Positions 1 to 10,838 of a stretch of 64,000 bases of DNA are shown in pieces (position 1 is the stretch's first letter; every line of letters begins with the position of its first letter). Source of the DNA: Montifringilla adamsi (Eukaryota; Chordata; Aves; Passeriformes; Passeridae). The translations under genes and the position numbers were made by a program. Under the pieces are notes generated by a model, which had not been told where the DNA came from, made no database searches, and saw only the letters and a program-made list of their open reading frames with translations. The stretch covers positions 396,329 to 460,328 of the forward strand of contig JAGGNK010006002.1 in NCBI GenBank assembly GCA_017590115.1. The letters are read 5' to 3'.

Positions 1-330
1 CTTGCTGTTGGTTCCTCTGTCTCCATCAGACTTGCCAGAGCTGATGCACTGCTGCAGCTCCAGTCTCCTGGAATGGAGCAGGGATTGCTGGGCTGGCAGA
101 TTCCCTCTGGGCAATGGAATAAGCAGGACAGGCTAGAGCCCGTTCCTGGCTGGGTTCAGCCTGTGCCAGACCAGTGAGGACCAGTCCCCAGCACTGGTGG
201 GTGACAGCAGCCAGACCCCTCTGCCTCAGGCAGGAGCCAGGGATGACAGGACCTGTTCCTCTTGGAGAAGGGGACTTTACCAGGCTGGAAAACACAGACA
301 CAGAATTTGTGGGGGCGTTGTACACAGAAT
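1..330. other. Unique sequence, no gene seen
   Basis: Ordinary mixed-composition DNA with short overlapping reading frames on both strands. I see no splice-flanked exon or RNA gene. It ends at the CR1 3' end that starts near 331. Confidence 0.6.
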
Positions 331-812
331 CACAGAACCACAGAATTGTTCAGGTTGGAGAAGACCTTTAAGGTCATCGAGTCCAAGCACGAACAGAATC
401 ACCACGTTCACCGCTAACCCACATCCCCAGGTGCCACATGCACATGTTTTATGAGCCCTTCCAGGGATGGGGACTCCATCTCTGCCCTGGGCAGCCTTGG
501 CCAGTGGGGAAATTTTCCCAGTATCCATCCTGAGCCTGCCCTGGCCCAGCCTGAGGCCGTTCCCTCTCCTCCTGTCCCTGTTCCCTGGAGCACAGCCCGA
601 CCCCCCCGGCTGTCCCCTCCTGTCAGGAGCTGTGCAGAGCCACAAGGGCCCCCTGAGCCTCCTGTGCTCCAGGCTGAGCCCCTTCCCAGCTCCCTCAGCC
701 TCTCCTGGGGCTCCAGCCCATTCCCACAGCTCCATTCCCTGCCCTGGACATACTCCAGCCCCTCCAGGTCTTTCTGGTCATGAGGACCCCAAAACTGGCC
801 CCAGCACTGAGA
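331..812 (-). mobile_element. CR1 LINE 3' fragment (long)
   Basis: The minus strand carries the 3' part of a CR1. On the plus strand it begins with repeated TCACAGAA-type tail sequence, then the GTTGGAGAAGACCTTTAAGG block, the TTCCAGGGATGGGGACTCCA block, and the CCCCCCGGCTGTCCCCTCC and CCCCAAAACTGG blocks typical of a longer CR1 subfamily. The element is 5'-truncated near 812. Reading frames across it are shadows. Confidence 0.9.
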
Positions 813-1547
813 CACATCAGCAGAGTCTGGATAGGGGGGATCAGTTCCTTGATTCTCCATGGAGGACGCTGGAAAACACCAGTACAGAGTCTAGGGGTTG
901 CACCTGAGGATGAAAATGAGCCTCCCCAGAGCTGTTCAGTGGGAGCAGAGATTCCCGACTGCTTTGGATTCAAATAATGCAGGAAATTCTCTCTTTTGTT
1001 TTTCAAGCAGTTCTATTTTTTCCCAACTTCTTTTTCAGTGTGCCTGGAAATATTTGTTTGGAAGTGTTTAAAGAAAACCTTCACAAACAGAGTTTGCTTC
1101 CCACATACATTTTTTATAGTTTTCTTTCTCCTCTCCTTTGCTTTCAAAACCCCAATCCTCAGCACAACCACGTCTCCTATAAAAAAAATAAAATTAAGGA
1201 GTAAAATAGAACACTTCCAGTGACAAGGCAAGGTGGTGCCACAAGGAAGGACCTTGGATGTGAGATTTCCTTTTCTCCCTGGTTGGACACTCTGGCCAAT
1301 TATCTGTCCTCAGCTACAGGACCTGGGGACCTTTCTCCAGTCTTTCCACCTTCCCCCTTGGAGAGGAGGCAGCTGCTGCTCCCAGCAGTGCTGGCCCAAG
1401 CCCAGCTCCTTTTCCTTTGAGGTTTCCTTTGGAAAGGAGCCCCTGGTGTGAAAGGAGCTGGAGCAGTTTGAGCAGAGCCACCCAGCCCTGCCTGGGCACA
1501 GCCACCCCTCCCTGGAGTGGGGCCCCAGAACCAGCATGAACCGAGCC
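813..1547. other. Unique sequence with pyrimidine-rich stretch
   Basis: No recognisable gene. Positions 985-1150 are rich in T and C runs on the plus strand, followed by a short A-rich tract near 1178-1200. The small frames here are low-complexity and unconvincing. Confidence 0.55.
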
Positions 1548-1762
1548 TGGGGAATCCCAGGTTGGAAAAGACCTCCAGGATCATCAAATCCAACTTTTGA
1601 CTGAGTTCCCCCATTCCCAATAAACAACAGCACAAAGTGCCACCTCTGCTTATTCTTTGAGCACTTCCAGGGAGGGGATGCAACCCTGGGCAGCTGTGCC
1701 AGACCCTGAGAGCCCTTTCCAGGAAGGATTTCCCCAAAATCCAACCTGATCCCTGAGCATCG
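1548..1762 (-). mobile_element. CR1 LINE 3' fragment
   Basis: Plus-strand view: AGGTTGGAAAAGACCTCCAGGA opens the element. TCCAACTTTTGACTGAGTTC, the AGCACTTCCAGGG block and a degraded TTTCCCCAAAATCCAACCTG end follow. This is an older, more diverged subfamily than the copy at 331-812. Confidence 0.85.
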
Positions 1763-2582
1763 GAGGAAGGGGAGGTTGAAGGAACAAGCATTGTTCAGAC
1801 AAGCCCTCTGAAGGAGGGGAAGTGATTCTGAAAATGTCCCCTGCTCACCCTGAGTGACACAGAGCCACGTGCCCAGGGCTGGCAGGACACTGTCACACTG
1901 CCTCAGTCCCCCTGGGCTTGCAGGAGGTTTCTCTGCTGGGCCACCAGTGACAGAGGTTGGAGGGAGGCACTGAGGGCTTCTGTTCTTTCCTCTACTCATA
2001 GATATTTATATTTCCCTATTAAAAAAATCCTCCTTAGCTGATAGAATTCCAAAAGGGGAAAATCTCTCATTAATGAGCCACCAATAGAGATTTTACAAAG
2101 CACCTGACAAGGCTGAAGCCATCAATTCTCTGAATTAACTGGAGTGGAGTTGTGGATGCAAGCAGGAACTCAGCCAGGAACAAATTAAAGGAATTCAGCC
2201 TCAGATTCATCAATGTCCTCATTAATATTTTGGCCTCTCCATGGTCCAGGAGTGATGAGGGAGAGAGCAGAGCTGACAGGAAGAACAAGGCTGTTGAACA
2301 CTCCGTAAGGTTTATTGGCATGGAGATGGTGAGAGGTGCCACAGCCCCAGTGTCCCCCCCAGCCTGTGCTCAGGGCTGTGAGCAGCTGCTGCCCTCCAGG
2401 GCTGGCCCTGCCAGGCCTTGGAATTGCCTGGCAGAGAAAGTCCTGGGGCCCTTCTGCTCAGAGCCTTGGGGGAAATGGGAAGACAGGGAATGTTTGTGCC
2501 AGACTGTGACAGGATTTTGGGCTGAGGTTTTATTGGATCCTCAGTGGGAACAGGAGACAGAAGTAAAATAGTGACAGAGACA
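1763..2582. other. Unique sequence including an AT-rich block
   Basis: No gene seen. The part from about 2020 to 2330 is AT-rich, free of repeats and has TTAATGAG, GAATTAACTGG and CATTAATATT motifs, so it could be a conserved noncoding element. Conservation cannot be judged from one sequence. Confidence 0.4.
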
Positions 2583-2583
2583 G

Positions 2584-2938
2584 AATTATGGAATCCGAGG
2601 TTTGGAAGGGACCTTAAAGCTCACCCAGTGCCACCCCTGCCATGGCAGGGACACCTCCCACTGTCCCAGGCTGCTCCAAGCCCCAGTGTCCAACCTGGCC
2701 TTGGGCACTGCCAGGGACCCAGGGGCAGCCACAGCTGCTCTGGGCACCCTGTGCCAGGGCCTGCCCACCCTGCCAGGGAACAATTCCTGATTCCCAATCT
2801 CCCATCCATCCCTGCCCTCTGGCAGTGGGAGCCATTCCCTGTGTCCTGTCCCTCCATCCCTTGTCCCCGGTCCCTCTCCAGCTCTCCCTTTGGGCACTGG
2901 AAGGGGCTCTGAGCTCTCCATGGAGCACCCTCCAGGTT
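2584..2938 (-). mobile_element. CR1 LINE 3' fragment
   Basis: A well-preserved copy on the minus strand. Plus-strand landmarks are TTTGGAAGGGACCTTAAAG, GCCATGGCAGGGACACCTCC, CCTTGGGCACTGCCAGGGA and CAGCTGCTCTGGGCACCCTG, ending in the TCCCTCTCCAGCTCTCC block. It belongs to the same young subfamily as the copies at 9553 and 57895. Confidence 0.93.
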
Positions 2939-3221
2939 TATGTTCCAGATGTTCCACGAGTTCCAGAACAGACTGGGAAGAGAAAAGAGACCCCTCTGCC
3001 ATCCAGTCTGGAAGCTTTTCTGTTTACAGCCCGGGCAGATCCATCATCCCAGAGCAGAATTGTTTGACTTCATTTGTGAAATGCAGCTTGGGCCTGCTGG
3101 ACTGAAATGTTTCAGTTCAATTTGTCATGCTGATAAATGACCCTCCCTCACTGTTGCTTACATTTAATTTAATGCAGGCCTATGGGTGCACAGCCAGGTT
3201 TAAACAACAGATGAACTCACC

Positions 3222-3328
3222 TGGGACAGTGGAAGGTGTCCCTGCCATGGCAGGGTGGCACTGGATGGGCTTTAAGGTCCCTCCCAACCCAGACCAGTCT
3301 GGGATTCTCTGATTCCATAATGATCACT
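3222..3328 (+). mobile_element. CR1 LINE 3' end, short
   Basis: Only the last ~105 bases of a plus-strand CR1 remain: CCTGGGACAGTGGAAGGTGT, a GCCATGGCAGGG-TGGCACTGG block, then GGCTTTAAGGTCCCTCCCAA and a TTCTCTGATTCCATAATGAT tail. It is strongly 5'-truncated. Confidence 0.88.
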
Positions 3329-4137
3329 GTTAAAATGTGTGCTATATTTGATGTGTTTATTTATCTACATAGGGAAAAAAATGTCAAATCACTCATGACA
3401 AAATGAAGTTCAGGGAGTGTCCTCAGAGCTGGTTCAAGTGGGATCCTTCACTCATCAGTGTGGTGGTCCAGAACTGGCAATGTTCCCTTCTGAGCTCATT
3501 ACCTGCAGTGTCTGGAACAGACAGGCAGCTCCAAAGCCTGATTTGCTTCACACACTTCAGTCCTGATCCCAGGAGAAGAACAAAGTCATGCCTGTTTCCT
3601 TCAGCTTTCAAACAAATCCAGACAATCAGTGGTGGCTGAATCCCCCACTGTCACCTCCCTTGCATTCAGTGCCACCCTCCCTCGGGACTGTCACAAACCC
3701 CTGCGGGTCGCAGGGAAGAGGCAAATTCCCTTTTCCACTCACACAAACTCTCCCAGCCCAGACAATTCTCAGACAATTCCCCAGCAGCAGGACCCAAGCC
3801 CCCCCAGGTCCCTCCTGTCCTGGAGGCCCCAAACCCAGCTGTGGTGGGGCTGAGCCCCTCCTGGCTCCTTGGCTCTACTCTCCAGGATGGTGCAGAGAAT
3901 GCAGACCTTGGCACGGACAGACAGCTCCAGTGTGGGGATAAATCCCAACCCTCCGTGCCTCCGTGCCTTGCCAGGCCAGCCCTGTCCCTCCTGTCTCGTG
4001 TCCCTGCCCGGGCTGTGCTCAGTGGAAGGGGCTCAGCTGTTCCAGGGGGTTTGAATGCCTGGGGCATCCAGAGGGGTCACATCCAGCCCTGCAAGAGCAG
4101 GGTGTCAGTCCTTGCCTGTGGATTCCCTCCCCAGTTA
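3329..4137. other. Unique sequence, no gene seen
   Basis: Non-repetitive DNA between a CR1 tail and an LTR. Frames up to about 130 codons exist on both strands but overlap each other and show no codon or splice pattern. It is AT-rich at 3330-3400 and GC-richer after 3650. Confidence 0.5.
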
Positions 4138-4578
4138 TAGTAAAATCAGGGCCCCGAACATGAGGAATGATTGGCACCTGACTCCATTAATTCAGAATGC
4201 TGAACAATTGCTTTATTAAAACTATATTATATTAAATTATACTATACTATATTAAAGAGATACTCTACTACAAAGAATGCTAAAGAATACAATGCTACAC
4301 TATACTAAATTACATACTAAAGAAAACTCGTGATTGTCTGGAGACAGCCAGGACACAGCCTTTGAGTGACTGGCCAAGGAAACAAAACAATCCTCAGCAG
4401 AATCCAACTGACAAATCACTTTGGGTAAACAATCTCCATAGTACATTCCACATGTGCAAAAACAACAGGAGCAGCAAGTACAGATAAGAATTGTTTTCTC
4501 TTTCTTCTCTCTGAGCTTCTCCAGGAAAAAATCCTGAGAGAATGAAGTCTCTCTGTTCGGAGAATGTGAATGCCACAC
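4138..4578 (-). mobile_element. Solo LTR of an endogenous retrovirus (copy 1 of 3)
   Basis: The minus strand carries an LTR-like unit related to those near 21190 and 34424. Shared plus-strand landmarks are GAACAATTGCTTTATTAAA (an AATAAA signal read on the minus strand at 4212-4217), an ACTAT-rich TATA-like stretch, AAATCACTTTGGGTAAACAA, CATTCCACATGTGC and ATAAGAATTGTTTTCTC. No gag, pol or env lies beside it, so it is a solo LTR. Both edges are approximate and it is the most diverged of the three. Confidence 0.7.
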
Positions 4579-6839
4579 CCTTGAGCTCCAGGCTCTGGGG
4601 CAGCTCAGGGCCTGGAGTCTCCAGTCAAGCCCTCCTGCAGAGAGATCCCCCTGCTCCCACTCCCAGACATTTTCCAGGCTGGCACAGCAGTCTCTGCTCA
4701 GATAGGATTTTTTCCCCCAGTTCCCATCAATCCTCAGGAGCTGTTCCAGGCCCCAGAGCTGCTGGCTCGCTGGCAGGGCTCCCACCCCGGAGATAAGGGA
4801 TGTTCATGTCAGGAACGATGGATAATGTTGGCTCTCCTGCTCTGAGACCTACCTGTATTTGCCTGTTCCCTGCTGCCCAGAGTTCTCCACCTGGGGAGTG
4901 TTTGGTTGTGCTGCTGATCATGGTGACAGTGGCACACTGGAGTTCCCTTGGCAGGGCTGGCACCGGGCACTGCCCTGCTCCTGCCCCATCCCAGCTCCCA
5001 GCAGGATCTCATGGATTCATCGGTTCCAGCTCCTTCCCCAGCTGGCATCACAAATTGCAGGAGGAGAGAGCTGGGAAAGCTGCTTCTGGGCTCTAAAGGG
5101 CAGTCACTGATCCTGAGGAGCAAAAACACTCTCGGAGAATTCAGAGGGAAATGAGATGAGTACCTGGAGATGGGGACTAAATGATGGCTGGGAGTTGTTG
5201 TGGTTTGCTTTAAGAGCCAAACAGAAACACTTAGAATCTGACCTGCCCATCAGTCAGGACACCTCTGGAAAATCCCCAGGGCTCAGGGGATTTTTAAAAA
5301 CACATTTTCAGCTCCAGTCTGATTCCTGGCTCCTTGGAGGGTTTGTATTTCTTGTTGTCTCCACTGGTATTTGGAAATGTGGGGAAGGGAAGAGTCCCCC
5401 TGAATGCTGGAATTAAAAGATATGGAGTGGAAAACCAACAAAGCAAGTACCCTTTCCATGTTAAAAGATTTATAACAATAATAAAACTGTAACTTGTAAC
5501 TGTGAAGGACTGATCGAAACTTTTTCCATTAATTTTAGGCCCAGGGAAGCCTCATAAAAATGGGGTGTAAATAACACCTTTTATCTGGGGAAAATAAATC
5601 TGAAAAATGTGCCGACTGATTCCTTCCCTCTAGGAATCAAGGACAGTTTTAGGTGGGCTTTGCACATTTGGGGACTCTTGGGAGGTGTTTTACCTGTCCT
5701 GAGTCCAAGCAGCCTCAAGGTGAGTCCTGCCACCAGTGAGGAAATGTGACAACAAAATGCACAAAAATAACAAAAATTGTTATAACTTTCCATGACTTTT
5801 GTGGAGAAAAAGGAGAGAGAAAAGAGGGAATTAGGGATCAAAAGCCAAATTTAAGTGGATGCATTATTAATTGTCCAGACATAGTCTTGAGTTGGATGTC
5901 AATGATCCAAGCCTGGAAATAAAGTCCTGTAGCATTTTATTTAATATTTAAATCAGCTTACTTGGAATAAATTTTCACATAGAGACAGGCACTGAGTGTC
6001 TGGTGGAGATGGATTTTTCATTCCCTTCTTTTTCCTTTCCTTTTCTTTTGTGAGAGAATGACATCAGTGCCTCAACACGACAGGAACGTCAAGGGCCATG
6101 AAAAGCCTTGATTTAAGCCGTGCCTGCTTCTGCAGGGAACGTGTCTAATCCTGGCTCCCTGACCTCCCTGGGCAGGTTCTGAAGGAAGCAGAGTCAGCTC
6201 TATCTCCCAAATCCTCAGTTCATAATAAAGGATCAAAGGGAGGCAACCCCAGACAGGCAGAAAAGCCACCAGACAGAGGAGGATTGTCACCGTGTAGCTC
6301 TGGCCTGCTCTGCAGCACGGAACAAATTCTCTTGATTGGATTTTCCCCCCAGGCACCTTTGGTGACTGAAGTCGCTGCAGCCCTGGGGAGCAGAGCTCTC
6401 CTCCCCTGCAGGAACACGAGGGGAGGTTTGCAGAGGGTTTTGGTGGAGTGAGACCTGTCTGTGAGAGATAAAGCAGTCACTGATTTATTTACCTGGGAAC
6501 AGAGGGCTCAGGCAGAGAGGAGTCAACTGCCCAGCAGAGTGGGCATTTCCCTGGAGAAAATTCCCAAGTTTCTGGATTCTGTACTTGTAGAGGGCTCTGA
6601 GCCTGCAGGGAGGGGACTCATGGCCTCACTGGTGCCAGATGAGGAATTGTTGCCCCAGTGGGTTCATACAATGCTCACTCTTCAAACCACTGGCCCATGG
6701 AACCTACAATGCCCATTCTGTAGGAAAAGAACTGGAAAGCAACCCCCAGCCCAGCTGTGCCCAGTTTCACCAGGGGCCAGGTGTGGCTTTGGGGTCACCA
6801 ACCATCAGGGACCACAAGAGACCACAGGACTGCAGAGCA
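4579..6839. other. Unique sequence between two LTR-like elements
   Basis: No convincing gene. The frame at 6461-7015 (184 codons) runs into LTR-like sequence. 5430-6060 is AT-rich with short A and T runs. Positions 6600-6840 could be the upstream part of the LTR-like element that follows, but no family was recognised. Confidence 0.45.
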
Positions 6840-7083
6840 CCTGCACAGAGGGAAAATATGGAAATTATTTTGGGGAAATGATTATCATATGGATATTTAT
6901 TCCAGGAAAATCAATGGATATGTATGTAAAACATAATCTATACCAGGAGCTTTCTCTGTACTCAGCAGTCAGGATATTTTGGAGAAGATATCCCCTTGTG
7001 CATCCATCTGAATAAAGGATTTCTGCTTCTTAATGCTGCATTGGTGTGAAGGAGTTTTGTTTTTATGGATTTTTGGTGACACC
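6840..7083 (+). mobile_element. Probable LTR 3' part (R and U5)
   Basis: ATATCCCCTTGTGCATCCAT is followed by GAATAAAGGATTTCTGC (polyadenylation signal), a T-rich stretch and a TTTTTGGTGACA end, an arrangement typical of retroviral R-U5. The 5' edge and target-site duplication were not found, and no retroviral genes are adjacent. It could instead be an unrelated polyadenylation region. Confidence 0.4.
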
Positions 7084-7097
7084 ACCCATCTGTCCAG

Positions 7098-7345
7098 GAT
7101 AACAGAATATCCTGAGCTGGAAAGGACTCACAGGGGTCATCCCAACCCCTGGCCCTGCCCAGACCCCCCAACAATCCCACCCTGGGCATCCCTGGCAGCG
7201 CTGTCCAAACCCTTCTGGAGCTCTGGTAGCCTCGGGGCTGGGACCATTCCCTGGGGAGCCTGGGCAGTGCCAGCACCTCTGGGGAAGAACCTTTCCCTGA
7301 TCTCAGCCTGACCCTCCCTGGCCCAGCCCCAGCCGTTCCCTGTAT
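7098..7345 (-). mobile_element. CR1 LINE 3' fragment (second subfamily)
   Basis: On the plus strand it starts with ACAGAATATCCTGAGCTGGA, then CCCCTGGCCCTGCCCAGACC, CCACCCTGGGCATCCCTGGC and GGGACCATTCCCTGGGGAGC. This subfamily differs from the CCATGGCAGGG type and recurs at 13384, 29054 and 44068. Confidence 0.9.
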
Positions 7346-7781
7346 GACAGAGTGCAGCTTCCCAAGGCAATTTCCTGACTTTCCCATGAACAGGTGCTTT
7401 CCCTCCTCCAGAGGAGGCTTCAGGGAGGATGAGGAGGGTGTGAGGGGATGAAAGGCTCTGTCAGTGCCACCGAAACCTCCGTGCTGGCAGGAAGAGCACA
7501 GCGTGTTCCTGGCATCCTTCTGAGCCCAGCCTGGCACTGCACCCCGGGCTGTGCAGAGGGGCAGGGAGGGGGAGGTGGCCCATGGCCTTCCTGCCGCTGG
7601 GGAGGGACCAGCACAGCCCTGCTCGTGGGGCAAACAGCTGGGGCCTCGTCAGCCCCACAGGCACGGAGGAGCCGGCAGGAGCCGCCATGGGCCGCGGCCT
7701 GGGAGCAGCTCAGTCCCAGACGGCCCCGCGGGGATGGGACAAACTCCTGACCCACAAACACTCTGTGCCAGTGCAGCTCTG
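7346..7781. other. Unique, fairly GC-rich sequence before a minisatellite
   Basis: Several CpGs occur at 7620-7740. A perfect Kozak-type GCCGCCATGG sits at about 7681-7690, but the frame from that ATG (plus strand, ending 7854) soon enters the minisatellite and has no recognisable domain. No gene is called. Confidence 0.4.
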
Positions 7782-8337
7782 GGGTGTGACCCTGGGTGTG
7801 ACCTTGTGTGTGACCCTGGGTGTGACACTGACACGGGACATGCTGCAGGTATGACCCTGGGTGTGACCTGAATCTGGGTGTGACCCGACTCTGGGTGTGA
7901 CCCTGGGTGTCACCTTGTGTGTGACCCTGGGTGTGACACTGACACAGGACATGCCTTGGGTGTGACTCTAGGTGTGACACGGAACATGCTGTGGCTGTGA
8001 CCCTGGGAGTGACACAGGACATGCTCTGGGTGTGACTCTGGCTGTGACACTGACATAGGACATGCTGTAGGTGTGACCCTGGGTGTGACCCTGCATGTGA
8101 CGCAGGATATACTATGGGTGTGACCCTGGGTGTGATCCTGGGTGTGACCCAGGACATGCTGTGGCTGTGACCCTGGGTGTGACCCTGGATGTGACAGAGG
8201 ACATGCTCTGGGTGTGACCCTGGCTGTGACACTGACACAGAACATGCTCTGGGTGTGACCCTGGCTGTGACCCTGGGTGTGACACTGACACAGAACATGC
8301 TCTGGGTGTGACCCTGGCTGTGACACAGGACATGTTG
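7782..8337 (+). repeat. Minisatellite built on a GGTGTGACCCTG unit
   Basis: About 550 bases of imperfect repeats. The basic 12-mer GGTGTGACCCTG is interspersed with longer units containing GACACTGACACAGGACATGC, giving a loose higher-order pattern. Frames on the minus strand translate to histidine- and glutamine-rich repeats (QGHT type) and are products of the repeat, not a protein gene. Confidence 0.92.
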
Positions 8338-8712
8338 GGGATGTGGCACAAGGAGTTCTCCCTGCCCTGGGCACCAGCGCTGGCAATGTGTTCACTGGGA
8401 AGAAATTGAATTCTCTAACTTCAGGTTTCTCTGTGCTCCTTGAGTATTTCACAATCAAACACTTAATTTTAAAATCCCACTCCTTTTCCCTTCTTCATTT
8501 GCTTTCCTTCGAACTGTCCCTGACACCCCCTCGTGTGTTTCCACCTTCTCCTTTTTTGAGGGGACAAGGAATGAGTGAGAGGAGCTGGGGCTGACTGATG
8601 CTCCCACACCTTGCCACGGCGAGTCTGAGGGAGAAGTTTCTCTTCCTCTTGTCTCAGATTGCTTATGTTTTCTTTTCTTCTTTTCTGGATCTGTCCCCAG
8701 TAGGATTAACCC
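8338..8712. other. Unique sequence
   Basis: No gene seen. It is rather T-rich on the plus strand between 8400 and 8690. Confidence 0.5.
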
Positions 8713-8850
8713 TTGTCCTGTCCCTCCATCCCTTGTCCCCAGTCCCTCTCCAGCTCTCCTGGAGCCCCTTCAGGCCCTGCCAGGGGCTCTGAGCTCTCCC
8801 TGGAGCTTCTCCTCTCCAGGTGAGCACCCCCTCCTCTCCCAGCCTGGCTG
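8713..8850 (-). mobile_element. CR1 LINE internal fragment
   Basis: This matches the inner (5'-ward) part of the copies at 2584 and 57895: GTCCCTCCATCCCTTGTCCC, CTCTCCAGCTCTCCTGGAGC and GCTCTGAGCTCTCCCTGGAG. It lacks the usual 3' end, so it is a broken copy. Confidence 0.85.
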
Positions 8851-9552
8851 TGTAGGAGAATTTACAGAGCAAATGTTTGATTTTCCGAGAGTTGAAACTG
8901 AGGGAAAACCCCCTGTTTACACTGAGCCAGCCTCTGAGCTGGGAATTCCTAGAGTGCATCCAAGGCCCTCGCTGTGACACCTTTGTGAACATGGCACAGG
9001 ACCAGTCCTGCCCTTCACTGCCAGCACCACCTCTTGGTTCTGCCATCCTTGGCCGTTATTCCAGCATTTCAGAGGCTGAAGGTTGGTGGAGGTTTTTAGA
9101 CTGAATTTTCCTTCCATTTTGGAGTGAATTCCCTTTCCAATCCCCTCCTACCATCTAGTGGGAGGTTTGGGTAAAACACATCAGCATGAGTTGATTGCTG
9201 AGAAAATGCCAGGTGGTTCCGTCTCACCTGAGAGCAACATTTCTGCACTTGTCTTAAACACAGGTGAGCAAGGTCATGAGAAAAATACCCCCAGCTTGTG
9301 GCAACAGAAAATTATCCTCGGCGAGGGACTGGGATGGAAACTGACAGGAAAGGAAAATGCCTGGGGTTTATGGTGGATTTGTGGGGAGAAAAGCAAGAAA
9401 CTTGTGAAAAATAAAAAGGAAATAAAGATTGGAAGTAAAATACAAGGGTGAAAAAGGTTTTAGAAGGGAGTGGGTGCATTTGGGGGCCTACAAGGCTGCT
9501 GGAGAGGGAATGTGGGCAAAGGCCTGGAGGGAGAGGACAATGACCCCAAGCT
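8851..9552. other. Unique sequence, no gene seen
   Basis: The frame at 9158-9451 has no recognisable domain. 9390-9450 is A-rich with AAATAAAAAGGAAATAAAG, which could chance as polyadenylation signals. Confidence 0.5.
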
Positions 9553-9805
9553 GAAGGAGGGCAGGGATGGATGGGATCTTGGGAATTAGGAATTGTTCCC
9601 TGGCAGGGTGGGCAGGCCCTGGCACAGGGTGCCCAGAGCAGCTGTGGCTGCCCCTGCATCCCTGGCAGTGCCCAAGGCCAGGTTGGACACTGGGGCTGGA
9701 GCAGCCTGGGACAGTGGGAGGTGTCCCTGCCATGGCAGGGGTGGCACTGGGTGGGCTTTGGGATCCCTTCCAGCTCAAACCATTCCATGATTCTGTGACT
9801 GATTT
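9553..9805 (+). mobile_element. CR1 LINE 3' end
   Basis: Plus-strand copy with GGGCAGGCCCTGGCACAGGG, CCCAGAGCAGCTGTGGCTGC, CCATGGCAGGGGTGGCACTG and a CCATTCCATGATTCTGTGAC tail. It is well preserved, 5'-truncated, and ends in the expected CR1 octamer-like tail. Confidence 0.94.
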
Positions 9806-9975
9806 TTTCTGGAAATCCTGTGGAAAACTCCAATCCCAAAGCAGTTTTAACCCTAAACTGAGCCCAACTTCACTCCCTGGGCAGTCTGGAACTTTGGTGC
9901 TCAGACTGTAAATGCCCCATGAGGGAGGATCCAGATCTCCAGGAATCTTCACCAGGTCAGCAAAGCATCCAGCCC

Positions 9976-10068
9976 CAGAATCCTGGAGTGCTTTGGGTTG
10001 GAAGGGACCTTAAAATCATCCATTTCCAACCCTCACCACAGGCAGGGAACCTTCCACTATCCCAGACA
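9976..10068 (-). mobile_element. CR1 LINE 3' end, short
   Basis: TGGGTTGGAAGGGACCTTAA followed by a degraded CACAGGCAGGGAACCTTCCA and ACTATCCCAGAC. Only the last ~90 bases survive. Confidence 0.82.
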
Positions 10069-10701
10069 GACAGAGGAGAACAAAACCAGTCTGGACTGGA
10101 GGTGGAGTTGGGAGCTAAGGCAGAAGCAACTCCCCACTCAGGGGTCAGCTCCCACAGAGACCCATCCAGGGCCAGAACATGGAACTTGCAGCTGCTGCTT
10201 TTGCCTCCCAATACCATCTTCCCTTTGATTTCCTGATTGCAAACCCATCAAACCCAGATTTTCCATGGCTACATCCCAAATCCTGGCTCTTGATAGGACA
10301 AACAGGGAGCCAGAGCCTTTCCAAATCCTTTTGTGAGCTTGTAATGTGAGTGATGCTGTGCATGGAGAGCTGCACAGCCAGGAACACCCTGGGGAGAACA
10401 GGAGATCCCCTGGGAATCTGCTGACAAGTTTACATGACAAAACACAGATCTTGTCAAAACGGGCATTCCTTTAAGGAGCCTCCAAACTGAAGCTTCTGAA
10501 TCAACATTTTGAAATTTCAATCTGTCAAAAGCTGACATTGCTTTGAAAGTAGGTTTGTGTTTTGCTCAAAACAGACAGGGATTTTCAGGTTGCTGTTTCC
10601 AAATCAACACTTCCCTGAGTACCACTGCAGTGTTGGTATTTTGGGGGCTGATCCAACTTGCAGCCAGAAATGAAAGCTAAAATAATGGAATTCTCAGTCA
10701 G
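10069..10701. other. Unique sequence, no gene seen
   Basis: Non-repetitive with small overlapping frames and nothing recognisable. Confidence 0.5.
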
Positions 10702-10838
10702 AGCCCCTGAGCAGCCTCTTCCAGTGCCTGAGAACTCTTTCTGTGGAGAAACTTTCCCTAAATCCAACCCAAACCTCTCCTAGCACAGCTTGAAGCTGTC
10801 CCTTGTTCCCTGGGAGCAGAGCCCAACCCCCACCTGTG
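10702..10838 (-). mobile_element. Old CR1 LINE internal fragment
   Basis: CAGCCTCTTCCAGTGCCTGA, ACTTTCCCTAAATCCAACCC, GAAGCTGTCCCTTGTTCCCT and GAGCAGAGCCCAACCCCCAC match inner CR1 blocks. It is diverged and lacks the 3' end. Confidence 0.75.

Noticed and set aside
7681..7854. Gene start at the perfect GCCGCCATGG
   Set aside because: The frame is short, runs into the minisatellite and has no splice or domain support; a 10-base match can occur by chance.
7420..8458. 309-codon His/Gln-rich minus-strand frame
   Set aside because: Translation of the GGTGTGACCCTG minisatellite; overlapping frames have the same character.
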